Positions 1 through 8,819 of a stretch of DNA of 64,000 nt are shown here, one piece after another. The stretch is from the NCBI GenBank assembly GCA_016779205.1, contig JADHOC010000007.1, forward strand, positions 1-64,000. Reading direction: 5' to 3'. A model generated the notes under the pieces. The model saw only the letters and a program-made list of their open reading frames with translations. It made no database searches and was not told the origin of the DNA. This DNA is from Planctomycetota bacterium. GTDB taxonomy: Bacteria; Planctomycetota; UBA1135; GCA-002686595. The stretch's first letter is position 1. Every line of letters begins with the position of its first letter. The position numbers were made by a program, and so were the translations under genes.

Positions 1-76
1 GCACCGGGGGGCGGGGAGGCCTCGGTGCGCGCGGCGCTGGGATGGGGGTCGGGAGGAGTCATGGACCGGCAGCGGA

Positions 77-2527
77 TTGAACGGAAAGGTCCGTCAGCCG
101 CCCATGAATTCTGCGTCTTCTGCGAACTTCTGCCACCCGATCTCGTTCTGCCGATGCCCTCCCGCAGCTCATACTGCCCGCCGCTCACCCTGGGTCCCCA
201 TGTTGTTCGCCGCAGCCCTCGTCTCCGCCCTCACGGTGCCAGCTCCCGCGGCCTCGATGGACCCCGGCCCGCTCGGTGTGGCCCACGAGGGGGCCCCGCC
301 CCAGGGGCCCGCGCAGGAGCCCCAGGAGCCCGCGCAGGAGCCCCAGGGGTCGGCACGGGAGCCCCGACGGCCGGCACCAGAGCCGGGAGGGGGCGACCGG
401 CCCGCCGAGGACTTCCCCGAGCCTGACCCCGCCGGATCTGGAGAAGTGAAGCCGGGCAGGGACACGGGCTTGGCAGGAGCGGGTGGCGCCCAGGCGGGCG
501 CCACCTTCGACCTCGAGACCCTCGTGGTCACCCCGACGCGGCGCGAGCAGGCGATGCTGGACGTTCCGTACTCGGTGGATTTCGTCTCGAAGGAGCGGCT
601 CGAGCAGGCGCGGTCCCTACCCCAGGCGCTGCGGGATGTCCCGGGCGTGATGGTCCAGGAAACAGGGCCGGCCCAGGGGTCCCCATACATCCGCGGCTTC
701 ACGGGCTTCAGGACCCTGACTCTGATCGACGGGATCCGGCTCAACAACTCGGTGTTCCGGGACGGGCCCAATCAGTACGCCGGGACGATCGACCCCTTCT
801 CCCTGAGCGGGATCGAGGTCGTCAAGGGCCCGAGCTCTGTGTTGTACGGGTCCGATGCCGTCGGGGGCACCGTGAACGCGCTCACGAAGGACCCCGAGAT
901 CTGGGACCGCCCCATCGGCGGCAACCTGTTCGTGCGGGCCGCGGACGCGGCGAACTACGTGATGAGCCGCGTCGAACTCGGCGGCGCTGTCGGGGATCGG
1001 ACCGCATGGCGCCTGGGCGGGACGCTCAAGGACCTCGGGGACATGACGGCGGGCGATCCGTCCGGAGAGCTCCCGAACACCGGATACGACGAGTGGGACG
1101 GGGACTTCAAGGCGCAACACCTCGTGGATGATCTCACGACGCTGACCTTCGCGGCCCAGCACGTGGACATCGACGACGCGCCGCGGACGCACCGGACCGT
1201 CTTTGCGGTGCCCTTCGAGGGCAGCGCGGTGGGGACCGATCTGCGCCGGGACCTGGACCAGAAGCGCACGCTCACCTACTTCCGTTACGACCGAGCGGCG
1301 GCGTCGGAGGGAGACTGGGAGCTCCGCTCGATCGTCAGCTACCAGAGCCAGGAGGAGCGCCGGGAGCGGGAGCGCACCGGCGACCGGTTCGACGAGCAGG
1401 GCTTCGACGTCGGGACCCTCGGCCTGCAATTCAGCGGCAGCCGCGCCACCTCCTTCGGCTCGGTGACTGCGGGCCTTGAGTGGTACCACGACGAGGTGGA
1501 CTCCTTCCTGAACCGCTTCGCCGACCAGACGCCGGCGGACGACATCCAGGGGCCTGTGGCGGACGACTCCAGCTACGACCTCGGGGGCCTCTTCGCAGAG
1601 GCGGCCTTCGATGTGCTCGAGTCAACGACGGTGACGGCCGGCGCGCGGGCAACCTATGCCGCGGCGGACGCCAACGAGGTCCGCGACCCCGTGACCAACA
1701 CCCAGACGGAGTTGGAGGATGACTGGGCCGCGCTCACGGGCTCCCTGCGCTTCGAGACGCGGGTGGTGGAGAACGAGGCCGCGACCGTGGCTCTGTTCGG
1801 GGGCATCTCCCAGGGCTTCCGGGCGCCGAACCTCAGCGACCTCACGCGCTTCGACTCGGCCCGCTCCAACGAGTTCGAGGTCCCGAGTCCGGGCCTGGAC
1901 CCCGAGCGTTTCATCAGCTACGAGCTCGGGCTCAAGCACGCCACAGACCAGCTCTCGCTCCAGCTCGCGGCGTTCCTCACCGACGGCGACGACATCATCC
2001 AGCGCTTCCCGACCGGCAACGTGAACGGGGCGGGCGAGATCGAGATCACCAAGGCCAACGTCGGGGAGTCGCGCATCGGCGGCGTCGAGCTCGGGGCGGC
2101 CTTCCGGGTGGCCGACGAATGGACGGCCTTCGGGAACATCGCCTGGCTCGATGGCCAGGAGGACTACATCGGCGGTCCCGGAGATCCGGTCGAGCGGGCG
2201 GTCCCCTCGCGGCTCATGCCACTCATGGGCCAGCTCGGGCTGCGCTTCGCCCCGGAGGACCAGCCCTTCACGGCCGAGCTGCGCTGGATCCACTCGGAGG
2301 ACGCAGATCGTCTGTCACCCCGAGATGAGGGGGACACGACACGGATCCCGCCGGGCGGGACCCCCGGCTATGACGTGTTCAACCTCTCGGGAACCTACCG
2401 CTTCGCCTCTGGCGTGAGCGGTCAGCTGGCCCTCGAGAACATCACGGACGAGGATTACCGGGTGCATGGATCCGGGCAGAACCGGCCTGGCCGAAACCTC
2501 CTGGTTGGCCTCCGCTGGTCCTTCTGA
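77..2527 (+). CDS. TonB-dependent outer membrane receptor
   Basis: An outer-membrane beta-barrel that takes up a substrate using TonB energy; the ligand is unknown (siderophore, cobalamin or glycan). The mature N-terminus has a QEP/PQ-rich repeat, then a plug domain from about residue 150, with the typical IRGF, DGIRLN and VVKGPSSVLYGSDAVGG segments near residues 205-262. The barrel runs to a terminal Phe (RWSF), the usual BAM signal. At 816 residues it is normal for the family. The start is uncertain: ATGs at 77, 104 and 200 are in frame, and the hydrophobic signal segment begins at about 200. It ends 6 bp from a convergent gene. Confidence 0.93.
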   Translation: MNGKVRQPPMNSASSANFCHPISFCRCPPAAHTARRSPWVPMLFAAALVSALTVPAPAASMDPGPLGVAHEGAPPQGPAQEPQEPAQEPQGSAREPRRPAPEPGGGDRPAEDFPEPDPAGSGEVKPGRDTGLAGAGGAQAGATFDLETLVVTPTRREQAMLDVPYSVDFVSKERLEQARSLPQALRDVPGVMVQETGPAQGSPYIRGFTGFRTLTLIDGIRLNNSVFRDGPNQYAGTIDPFSLSGIEVVKGPSSVLYGSDAVGGTVNALTKDPEIWDRPIGGNLFVRAADAANYVMSRVELGGAVGDRTAWRLGGTLKDLGDMTAGDPSGELPNTGYDEWDGDFKAQHLVDDLTTLTFAAQHVDIDDAPRTHRTVFAVPFEGSAVGTDLRRDLDQKRTLTYFRYDRAAASEGDWELRSIVSYQSQEERRERERTGDRFDEQGFDVGTLGLQFSGSRATSFGSVTAGLEWYHDEVDSFLNRFADQTPADDIQGPVADDSSYDLGGLFAEAAFDVLESTTVTAGARATYAAADANEVRDPVTNTQTELEDDWAALTGSLRFETRVVENEAATVALFGGISQGFRAPNLSDLTRFDSARSNEFEVPSPGLDPERFISYELGLKHATDQLSLQLAAFLTDGDDIIQRFPTGNVNGAGEIEITKANVGESRIGGVELGAAFRVADEWTAFGNIAWLDGQEDYIGGPGDPVERAVPSRLMPLMGQLGLRFAPEDQPFTAELRWIHSEDADRLSPRDEGDTTRIPPGGTPGYDVFNLSGTYRFASGVSGQLALENITDEDYRVHGSGQNRPGRNLLVGLRWSF

Positions 2528-2533
2528 GGGACC

Positions 2534-3781
2534 TCACCTGCGCGAGCTGGGACCCATCGGGGCGTTCACCCGAAGGCTCGCTTCTTCCGGGTCACCCTTG
2601 TCGCCCCGTTTGCCGTCCTCGCCGCCGCCGTGGGGCGCCTCGATCCAGGGAGCCGCCGCGTAGGGACGGAGGACGGTAGCCCGCTCCTTCGTGCCGGCTT
2701 GCCGCCACCAGCGATCGGTGTGCACCTCCTCGGTCCGGCCATCCCGGTACTCGAGCTCGAGGACGGCGGAGATGCTGGCGGGGCCGACGTCGCTTTCGCA
2801 GGTCGCGCTTAATCGGTGGGGCTTGCCGTCCCTGAGCCGCTCGAGCACGGACCCCGGGAGCTCGACCTCCAGGTGGTCCGGCGCGTCCTTGCCCCCCGCG
2901 AAGACCTCTCCATCGAGGGCGAAGCTGAGCTCGCCCGTGCTCGTCGCCTTCAGCACCGCGCGCTTGAGCTCCGCCGTGGCCTTGAGGCGGCGCTCCAGCT
3001 CCACGCGCTTCGCAGCGTGCTTGCCCGCGGTCCTGATCCACTTGCGAGGGACCTCCTCGGTGGGGGGCAGGCGCAGGAGGCGAATGTTGCGATAGAGGAC
3101 CTTCATCGGAGGTCCCTGGTGGAGCTGCAGGGCCAGGAGCCCCTCGAGCGCGGCCTTGTCCGTGCGGTCGTCCAGCTCACAGGTCAGCGTGCCGTCCACC
3201 CACAGCTTGATCCGGCGGCCTTCGGCTCGGATGCGATAGGTGTGCCAGCCCGGACCGCGTCCGATGTCCTTCATGGAGTCGGGGTCAGCGAGGAGGTCGT
3301 AGTCGCTGTTGGGCCCGTTCGCCAGGAGGCTCGTCGAGCGGCGGACCAGGACGCCGCGGCCGCCTTGCTCGTAGATGCCCCCGATCCAGTTGGGCCCGTC
3401 CTCCAGGTCCGCCTGGTAGCCCACGACGTTCCACTCGCCCTTGAGAGCGCTCCTGAACTGAACGCCGGAGTTCCCCCGCATGACCATGAACTCAAGCGAC
3501 AGGTCGAAGTCGGCGAAGCTCGCCTCGTGCACGATGAATGAGGAGCGCGTGCAGGGGTTCTCCGGGGTCGACTCTCCGACGAGCATGCCGTCTTGAACCG
3601 ACCAGAACCGAGGGTCACCAGACCACTGCTCGGGGGAGAGGTTCAGCGCCTTCGGCTCCTCCTCCTGGTGGAGCGCTTCGGCCCCGATGGGTCCGGGTCC
3701 CGGAGAGACGACGCGGTCGGTGGCGTGCGAAGCGAAGGGAGACGGTGCCTGGAGGGCGAGGAGCGTCAGGTGGATCAGCAT
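2534..3781 (-). CDS. secreted DUF1080 (3-keto-disaccharide hydrolase-like) protein
   Basis: A 415-residue exported protein. A short hydrophobic signal (MLIHLTLLAL) is followed by a concanavalin-like jelly roll at about residues 45-215, with the DUF1080 pattern of FIVHEASFADFDLSLEF, NSGVQFRS and GWHTYRIRAEG. The C-terminal 200 residues are less conserved. DUF1080 proteins are very abundant in Planctomycetota and are linked to glycan or keto-sugar hydrolysis; substrate not predictable here. A TAGACT hexamer lies 6 nt before the ATG. The last residues include a charged HGGGEDGKRGDKGD stretch. It converges with the TonB receptor. Confidence 0.85.
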   Translation of the reverse strand: MLIHLTLLALQAPSPFASHATDRVVSPGPGPIGAEALHQEEEPKALNLSPEQWSGDPRFWSVQDGMLVGESTPENPCTRSSFIVHEASFADFDLSLEFMVMRGNSGVQFRSALKGEWNVVGYQADLEDGPNWIGGIYEQGGRGVLVRRSTSLLANGPNSDYDLLADPDSMKDIGRGPGWHTYRIRAEGRRIKLWVDGTLTCELDDRTDKAALEGLLALQLHQGPPMKVLYRNIRLLRLPPTEEVPRKWIRTAGKHAAKRVELERRLKATAELKRAVLKATSTGELSFALDGEVFAGGKDAPDHLEVELPGSVLERLRDGKPHRLSATCESDVGPASISAVLELEYRDGRTEEVHTDRWWRQAGTKERATVLRPYAAAPWIEAPHGGGEDGKRGDKGDPEEASLRVNAPMGPSSRR

Positions 3782-3787
3782 GTAGCG

Positions 3788-3793
3788 AGTCTA
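3788..3793 (-). promoter_or_regulatory. -10 element TAGACT, leaderless type
   Basis: On the minus strand TAGACT is followed by 6 nt and then the ATG of the DUF1080 gene, so transcription should start at or next to the start codon. It is one of nine such placements in the window. Confidence 0.5.
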
Positions 3794-3827
3794 GCGCAAG
3801 GCGCCGCCGATCCGCGCAGGCGGCGGC

Positions 3828-5093
3828 TCACCTGACCTGTCGCGCGCCCTTGATCAGGGCGAGCAGGGCCAGGGCGGCGACCACGGCCTCCGTCATGAAT
3901 GTGGCGATGGCGGCGCCGTCCATGCCTCGGGGGGGGACCAGGAGGGCGTTGCCAAGCAGGTTCACGGCGAGTCCTGCGGAGGCGATGCCCAGGAGAGTCT
4001 GGGATCGGCCAGCGGCCACGACCGCGGTCATCAACGGCGCGCCGACGTGCACGGCGAAGGCCGCCGCGAGGAGCCAGAGGAGGCTGTGTGAGGCCACGAG
4101 GAATCCCTCGCCAAAGAGGCCGAGGAGCGTCTCTCTCAGGGGGATCAAGCCGAGGGCGACCACGAGCCCCAGCGCCGTCGACGCGCCCGCGAGCCGCAGC
4201 GCCGCCGCCAGGCCCTTGCCCTCGGCGTGGGCCCGCGCGAGCCAGGGTAGCGCGGCGGAGGACGCGAACACGCCGCCCATGATGGCGAGGCTCATGATCC
4301 TCACCGCCACGTTGTAGTGGCCGACGGCCTCGTCCCCCTCGAGCGCCCGGACGAAGACGTTGTCCACGTGGAAGTAGAGCTGTTGGAAGACGGCCGCGGC
4401 GCCCATGGGGATCGAAGCGGCCAGGAAGGAGCCGATGGGAGCCGGGTCGACGTCTCTCACGGACGGGAGACCTCGCCGGCCTGCCAGGTGGAGCGAGAGG
4501 TTGCCGAGGGTGCTGCCCGCGGCGATCGCAAACAGGAAGGGCATCGGACGGTCTTCGCCGGTCTCCCGCAGGACGAGAACGAAGAGCAGGCTCGCCGCGG
4601 CCGCGCCCGCGCGCACCAGGACCGGCGAGCGCCAGGCGATCCGACTCTTCCAGCCAAGGGTCGAGAGCTCGAGGACGTGGCTGAAGTGATAGAGCGCAGC
4701 GAGGGCGAGGTAGATCCCATCGCCTGCCTCGAAGGTGGCCGCCACGCCGGCGACCGTCAGGACGACCGCGGAAGCGGAGAGGGTCCGGGCGCGCCGGGCG
4801 GTGCGCAGGTTGGGGGCCGCGGCGGCGGGATCCGCGGCTGCGCGCTGGAGCGAGATCTGGCCCGCGCCAAAGTCCACCACCCCGTCGAGGACGAGGAAAA
4901 CGGCGAGCCAGAAGGTGAGGCGTCCGAAGTCTGCGTCGGAGAGATGGCCCGTCAGGGCCAAGAGGGTCAGGAGGGTGCAGCCCGAGCCGACGAGCCGGCC
5001 ACCGATGAGCCAGGATGCGGCGCCCCACACGCGCCGAGGGACGCGCAGCGGCGCCTGGTGCGGGTCCTGGGGGGAGGCGTCAGCGATCGGCAC
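3828..5093 (-). CDS. polysaccharide flippase-like multi-spanning membrane protein
   Basis: About 421 residues with many hydrophobic segments arranged as in the MOP/MATE superfamily polysaccharide exporters (Wzx/MurJ-like). The N-terminus has WGAASWLIGGRLVGSG, and later helices carry FVRALEGDEAVGHYNVAVRIMS, which resembles the family's D-x-x-xVGxYxxAxR signature. Probable role: moving a lipid-linked glycan across the inner membrane. The frame stays open far upstream, but that part lies antisense to the next gene. I chose the GTG at 5093; a GTG at 5030 (400 residues) is the alternative. It is divergent from the neighbour, with only 21 bp between starts. Confidence 0.75.
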   Translation of the reverse strand: MPIADASPQDPHQAPLRVPRRVWGAASWLIGGRLVGSGCTLLTLLALTGHLSDADFGRLTFWLAVFLVLDGVVDFGAGQISLQRAAADPAAAAPNLRTARRARTLSASAVVLTVAGVAATFEAGDGIYLALAALYHFSHVLELSTLGWKSRIAWRSPVLVRAGAAAASLLFVLVLRETGEDRPMPFLFAIAAGSTLGNLSLHLAGRRGLPSVRDVDPAPIGSFLAASIPMGAAAVFQQLYFHVDNVFVRALEGDEAVGHYNVAVRIMSLAIMGGVFASSAALPWLARAHAEGKGLAAALRLAGASTALGLVVALGLIPLRETLLGLFGEGFLVASHSLLWLLAAAFAVHVGAPLMTAVVAAGRSQTLLGIASAGLAVNLLGNALLVPPRGMDGAAIATFMTEAVVAALALLALIKGARQVR

Positions 5094-5102
5094 GGCGCGG
5101 TG

Positions 5103-5108
5103 TACGGT
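5103..5108 (+). promoter_or_regulatory. -10 element TACGGT, leaderless type
   Basis: TACGGT ends 6 nt before the ATG at 5115, in the same arrangement as eight other genes here. Confidence 0.45.
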
Positions 5109-5114
5109 ACAGGC

Positions 5115-6266
5115 ATGGCTCGACTCCTCCTCACCCTGGTCTCCGGCTTCATCCTCGTCTCCTTCGCGCCGCCCCTCAGCCCGCAGGAGGGCTGCCGTCG
5201 CTGCGACAAGCGCGGGGTGGTCCCCTGTAGCAAGCACACCGAGGAGATCATCGCTGCGGAGGGGCGGGTGCACTTCTGCTCGGTGGTCGCGGGATGCAAG
5301 GAGTGCGGCGGCGCACTGGTGGTGGACTGCAAGCGCTGCGATGGGGGGCCGGACAACGCCGCCATGGAGGCGCGCCGCGCGGCGGTGGCGGAGTGGATGA
5401 AGCAGAACGAGATCGAGGCCCACTTCGGGCGCCCCGTGGCGCGCTGCGAGACCGACCACTGCGAGCTGGTGATCGACCTGAAGGGGTCGTTCAAGGTCGG
5501 CCGGACGAAGGTGGACGCCCACGAGTTGATGCACCTGGTGGCGGACGACACCAGCCACGTGAGTCAGCGCGTGGTCGAGCACTACGCCGTCGAGGAGGAC
5601 GACATCTTCGCCAAGATGCGCATGTGGATCTGGGAGACCGCAGCGGACCACATGTCCGCGGTGGAGACCTTCATGCACACGAGCGCGCGGGGTGACTTCA
5701 AGATGCTGGGGAAGGACCCCGTCTTCTCGGTCTGGAGGGAGCCCGGGCTCTTCTCGTCGCCTGGCGCGATCCGGACAGTGTTCACCCACAACGTCGGACA
5801 CATGCTCATCTCGAACCTGTACCGGGAGCGGGACGTCGGGCCGATCGGCGGCGGCTGGTACGACGCGGGGGCGGGGCACTGGTACGAGTACGACCGCTTC
5901 GACAGCAGCGTGCAGTACTGCATCGAGGAGGCGACCGCCCTCTCGAGCTTCGCCGACGGTGTCTGGCGAGCTGCGATCCGCAAGCTCGTCGCCCGCTCGG
6001 ACGAGCCCCTGCTCCCGCCGCTGCTCGACGTCCCGACCACCGCGATGAACGTCCAGCAGCAGGCGATTTGCTGGTCCTTCTACGACTGGATCGTGGCCAA
6101 TCACCAGGACAAGATGCGGCCCGTGCTGAGGGACCTGAAGCAGAAGAAGCCGACCCGGGACGTGATGAAGGAGCACTTCGGGCTCGGGGTGCTCCAGGCC
6201 GAGGAGGCCTGGAAGGCGTGGGTGCTCGAGACCTACCCGACGCGAGAGAAGAAGAAGCGTCGATGA
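5115..6266 (+). CDS. exported Cys-rich protein with degenerate peptidase-MA-like region
   Basis: 383 residues. A signal peptide covers about residues 1-22. A zinc-finger-like segment follows, with cysteines 27, 30, 38, 55, 61, 64, 72 and 75 in DnaJ-style CxxCxxxG pairs. The C-terminal half has H225-N-V-G-H229 followed by GGWYDAGAGHWYEYD. This looks like the HExGH...WlxEGxAxYxE layout of peptidase MA-type gluzincins, but the catalytic Glu is Asn and the third ligand is not obvious. A separate HELMH (136-140) is also present. It is probably an inactive or binding version, but I cannot prove the fold. The TGA overlaps the ATG of the acetyltransferase. Confidence 0.7.
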   Translation: MARLLLTLVSGFILVSFAPPLSPQEGCRRCDKRGVVPCSKHTEEIIAAEGRVHFCSVVAGCKECGGALVVDCKRCDGGPDNAAMEARRAAVAEWMKQNEIEAHFGRPVARCETDHCELVIDLKGSFKVGRTKVDAHELMHLVADDTSHVSQRVVEHYAVEEDDIFAKMRMWIWETAADHMSAVETFMHTSARGDFKMLGKDPVFSVWREPGLFSSPGAIRTVFTHNVGHMLISNLYRERDVGPIGGGWYDAGAGHWYEYDRFDSSVQYCIEEATALSSFADGVWRAAIRKLVARSDEPLLPPLLDVPTTAMNVQQQAICWSFYDWIVANHQDKMRPVLRDLKQKKPTRDVMKEHFGLGVLQAEEAWKAWVLETYPTREKKKRR

Positions 6267-6880
6267 GCGAGGCCGTCCAGCCACCGGACACCCATGGGGC
6301 GCCCTTCAGCGCTCGGTGCGGCTCCACGGAGATCCGCCCGATCCTGCGGGAGGATGCCGGTGCGCTGTTCCCGCAGATCCACGGCCAGCCCGGCGTGATC
6401 CGATGGCTGTCCTGGGAGGGTCCGGCCCGGGTCGAGGAGCTTGAGGCGCGCTACGCCGCCTGGCGGGCAGGGCCCGCCGACGGGCCGGCCTACATGTTCG
6501 CGGTCGTGGACTCCGGGAGCGGCGCGGTGATCGGCGAAGCGAGTCTGCGCTTCGACGACCACCCCGGGGTCGGGGAGCTGGGCTACTGGCTCGGGGAAGA
6601 CCACCACGGCTGCGGTCACGGTCGGGCCACCGTCGAGTTGCTGACCCGCGCGGGCTTCGAGCGGCTGGGGGCGTTCGCCCTGACCGCGAGGGTCAAGGAG
6701 GGCAACGAGGCCTCCATCGCCGTGCTCACGGCCGCCGGGTTCGATCCCGTCCGCGCGCCCCGGGTGCCCGGGGACCCCGAGGACCCGCCGATCGCCTGGA
6801 TCTTCTCCACCACTCGACGGGGCGATGCACGCCGGCCCGAGCGGCCTACGGTGGCGTTCTCCATGCCCAACTCCGGGTGA
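6263..6880 (+). CDS. GNAT family N-acetyltransferase
   Basis: 205 residues. IRPILREDAGALFPQI at the N-terminus and GELGYWLGEDHHGCGHGRATVELL in the middle match the RimJ/RimL-type GNAT fold, where the region after LGYWL binds acetyl-CoA. VKEGNEASIAVLTAAGF is the typical N-x-xS-xxV-xxxxGF motif. It transfers an acetyl group to a protein N-terminus, an antibiotic or a small amine; the substrate is unknown. The ATG overlaps the preceding stop as ATGA, so the two genes are cotranscribed. The last 30 residues are a basic, low-complexity extension. Confidence 0.85.
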   Translation: MSEAVQPPDTHGAPFSARCGSTEIRPILREDAGALFPQIHGQPGVIRWLSWEGPARVEELEARYAAWRAGPADGPAYMFAVVDSGSGAVIGEASLRFDDHPGVGELGYWLGEDHHGCGHGRATVELLTRAGFERLGAFALTARVKEGNEASIAVLTAAGFDPVRAPRVPGDPEDPPIAWIFSTTRRGDARRPERPTVAFSMPNSG

Positions 6881-6995
6881 GCCAGGTTCCAGCCGCGCCC
6901 GCTTCGGTCCTACACTGGGGGTGCGTCGACGCTCGGACCTCCCATTTATTGCGACCCGCGGGAAGCCGAGTCCGTCCCTGTCGTCGCCCCTTCCG

Positions 6996-8762
6996 ATGAC
7001 CGCGTCCAAGAACCTCGTCCTGATCCTCGTCGCGGCGGCCATCGCCGCGGCGGGATACGTCCTCAGCGGTGGGACGGGGGAGGGGCCGGGTGGCCCGGGG
7101 AGCTGGGAGGCGGTGGAGCGGATCGATACGGGGGGCGCCGGTGACGGGCTCGCGGGGCCGGGGGAGGGGGAGGCCCCGAGGGAGATCCTCGCGACGCCGA
7201 TCCGCGATGTGGAGATCCCGGCGGGCACCGAGCCTGGCTCGGGGACGACCGTGGTCTATCCCCTGGAGGTCGAGCTGACCCTCTTGCTCCCCGGTGAGGT
7301 GGAGGTGCCTGACGACGTGATGGCCATCGGCGCCGACGCGACCGCTGGGCTCGAGGGGTCCCTGACGGGCGAGGGCGGGGGCCCCATCCTCGGGGCGGTC
7401 GAGTTCATCTACGGGCCGAACACCGGCCGGGTGCTGCAGGCGAACGAGCGCGGACGCTTCGGCGCGAGCGACCTCCTCCAGGGAGCCTCGATCGTCAAGG
7501 TCACGTGCCCGGGAGGCAAGGTCGCCGTGCGGGAGGTCGTGCTCGCGCAGCTCTCCACCGCGGAGCTCCACCTGAGCTTCGAGAGCCTCGCCATCGTCGC
7601 CGGGACCGTGACCGACGCCTCCGGCGCGCCGCTCCAGTCGGTGGAGGTTCAGTCCGACGGCCGCGTGGCCTACACGGACGCGGACGGGATCTTCCGGTTC
7701 AACGGGCTCCCCGCGGGGAAGGTGCTGGTCACGGCGCGCGCGCCCGGCTTCGCCACCACCCGCAGGGTCGTCGGCGTTGGCTTCCGCCAGCGGGTCCGGC
7801 CGGGCGAGTTCAAGATCGCCCTGAGCGAGGGGACGACCCTCGAGATCGGACTCAGCCGCTCCCTCGGGTCGATCTCGCCGGGCTACGCCATCCTGATGCC
7901 CGCGGCGGGCGCCGGCGCCTCCGCGGTTCCCGGGGGGGGCTTCCCGTGGTACGAGGTGAACCCCGTGGCCATCCCCAGGGGAGGGCGAGCGGTCGTGGAG
8001 GGGCTCCCCCTCGGCGCGGTCTCCGTACGGGTCTTCAAGGACGGAGCCCTCGCGGTGCCGCCCTCCAAGAACGTCCGCCTGGAGGCGGACCTCGAGCAGC
8101 CGAAGAAGAACGTCATCATGATCGACCTCGAGCCTGCGCCGGTGATCCAGGGTGTGGTGCTCGACGGCGGCGAGCCGGTGAAGAACGCGAGCGTCGTCGT
8201 CGAGGCGGCGGACCGGACCACCGTCTCCTCCAAGGTCCTCGGGCAACGCAGCCCCCGGGCCTCCCTCGACCTCGTGATGCCGTCGGTCCCCGCGGCCTAC
8301 CAGGAGCTCCGGACCGATGGCCGCGGGCAGTTCAAGTTCTCGCCGCACCCGGACGCTCCGACGGCGTACTACGTGACCGCGACCAGCAAGGACGGGAGCC
8401 GCCGGGGCATCGGCGTGGTCCCCCGGGATGGAAAGGACCTCACGATCGCGCTCGGGGATGCAGCGGTGCTCAGCGGGGAGCTCGAGGTCGAGCTACCCGG
8501 CCGCTTCCAGGGGCTCCCGGTGGAGATCCGGGTCCAGGGCGCTCCCCAGGGGGACCGAGAGCTCGGCGCCGGGTCCGACCTGGTCTTCGAGGATCTGGAG
8601 CGCGGCACCTGGCGCGTGAACGCGTGCTGGCGAGGGATCGGGGTGGTCCCGGGCGTCGTGGTCGAGGTGGGGGAGAAGCCCGTCAGCGTCCGGGGGACCC
8701 TGCCCTCTGGCGCCATCCAGGGGCAGACCGCCGAGGAGCGGCGTCGCGTACGGGGATCCTGA
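6996..8762 (+). CDS. membrane-anchored carboxypeptidase-regulatory-like domain protein
   Basis: 588 residues. The start MTASKNLVLILVAAAIAAAGYVL is a single N-terminal anchor or signal, followed by a Gly/Glu-rich linker. Beta-sandwich repeats then resemble CarboxypepD_reg/DUF4198-like domains, for example IVAGTVTDASGAPLQSVEV, TDADGIFRFNGLPAGKVLVTARAPGF and PVIQGVVLDGGEPVKNASVVVE. No catalytic motif is visible. Such proteins are common cell-surface components in this type of genome and probably bind other envelope proteins or glycans. An upstream frame extends to 6825, but the anchor supports 6996. A TACACT hexamer at 6911 could be its -10. Confidence 0.75.
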   Translation: MTASKNLVLILVAAAIAAAGYVLSGGTGEGPGGPGSWEAVERIDTGGAGDGLAGPGEGEAPREILATPIRDVEIPAGTEPGSGTTVVYPLEVELTLLLPGEVEVPDDVMAIGADATAGLEGSLTGEGGGPILGAVEFIYGPNTGRVLQANERGRFGASDLLQGASIVKVTCPGGKVAVREVVLAQLSTAELHLSFESLAIVAGTVTDASGAPLQSVEVQSDGRVAYTDADGIFRFNGLPAGKVLVTARAPGFATTRRVVGVGFRQRVRPGEFKIALSEGTTLEIGLSRSLGSISPGYAILMPAAGAGASAVPGGGFPWYEVNPVAIPRGGRAVVEGLPLGAVSVRVFKDGALAVPPSKNVRLEADLEQPKKNVIMIDLEPAPVIQGVVLDGGEPVKNASVVVEAADRTTVSSKVLGQRSPRASLDLVMPSVPAAYQELRTDGRGQFKFSPHPDAPTAYYVTATSKDGSRRGIGVVPRDGKDLTIALGDAAVLSGELEVELPGRFQGLPVEIRVQGAPQGDRELGAGSDLVFEDLERGTWRVNACWRGIGVVPGVVVEVGEKPVSVRGTLPSGAIQGQTAEERRRVRGS

Positions 8763-8805
8763 GGAAGCGGCGCCCTGGGCGGGCGCCCGCGTGGGCTGTG
8801 GAGGC

Positions 8806-8811
8806 TAAGAT
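8806..8811 (+). promoter_or_regulatory. -10 element TAAGAT, leaderless type
   Basis: TAAGAT ends 8 nt before the hutH ATG at 8820, with no Shine-Dalgarno sequence between. Confidence 0.5.
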
Positions 8812-8819
8812 CGCGCCCC

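Noticed and set aside
5094..6284. N-terminal extension of the flippase frame by about 400 codons
   Set aside because: It lies antisense to the Cys-rich gene and has no membrane segments.
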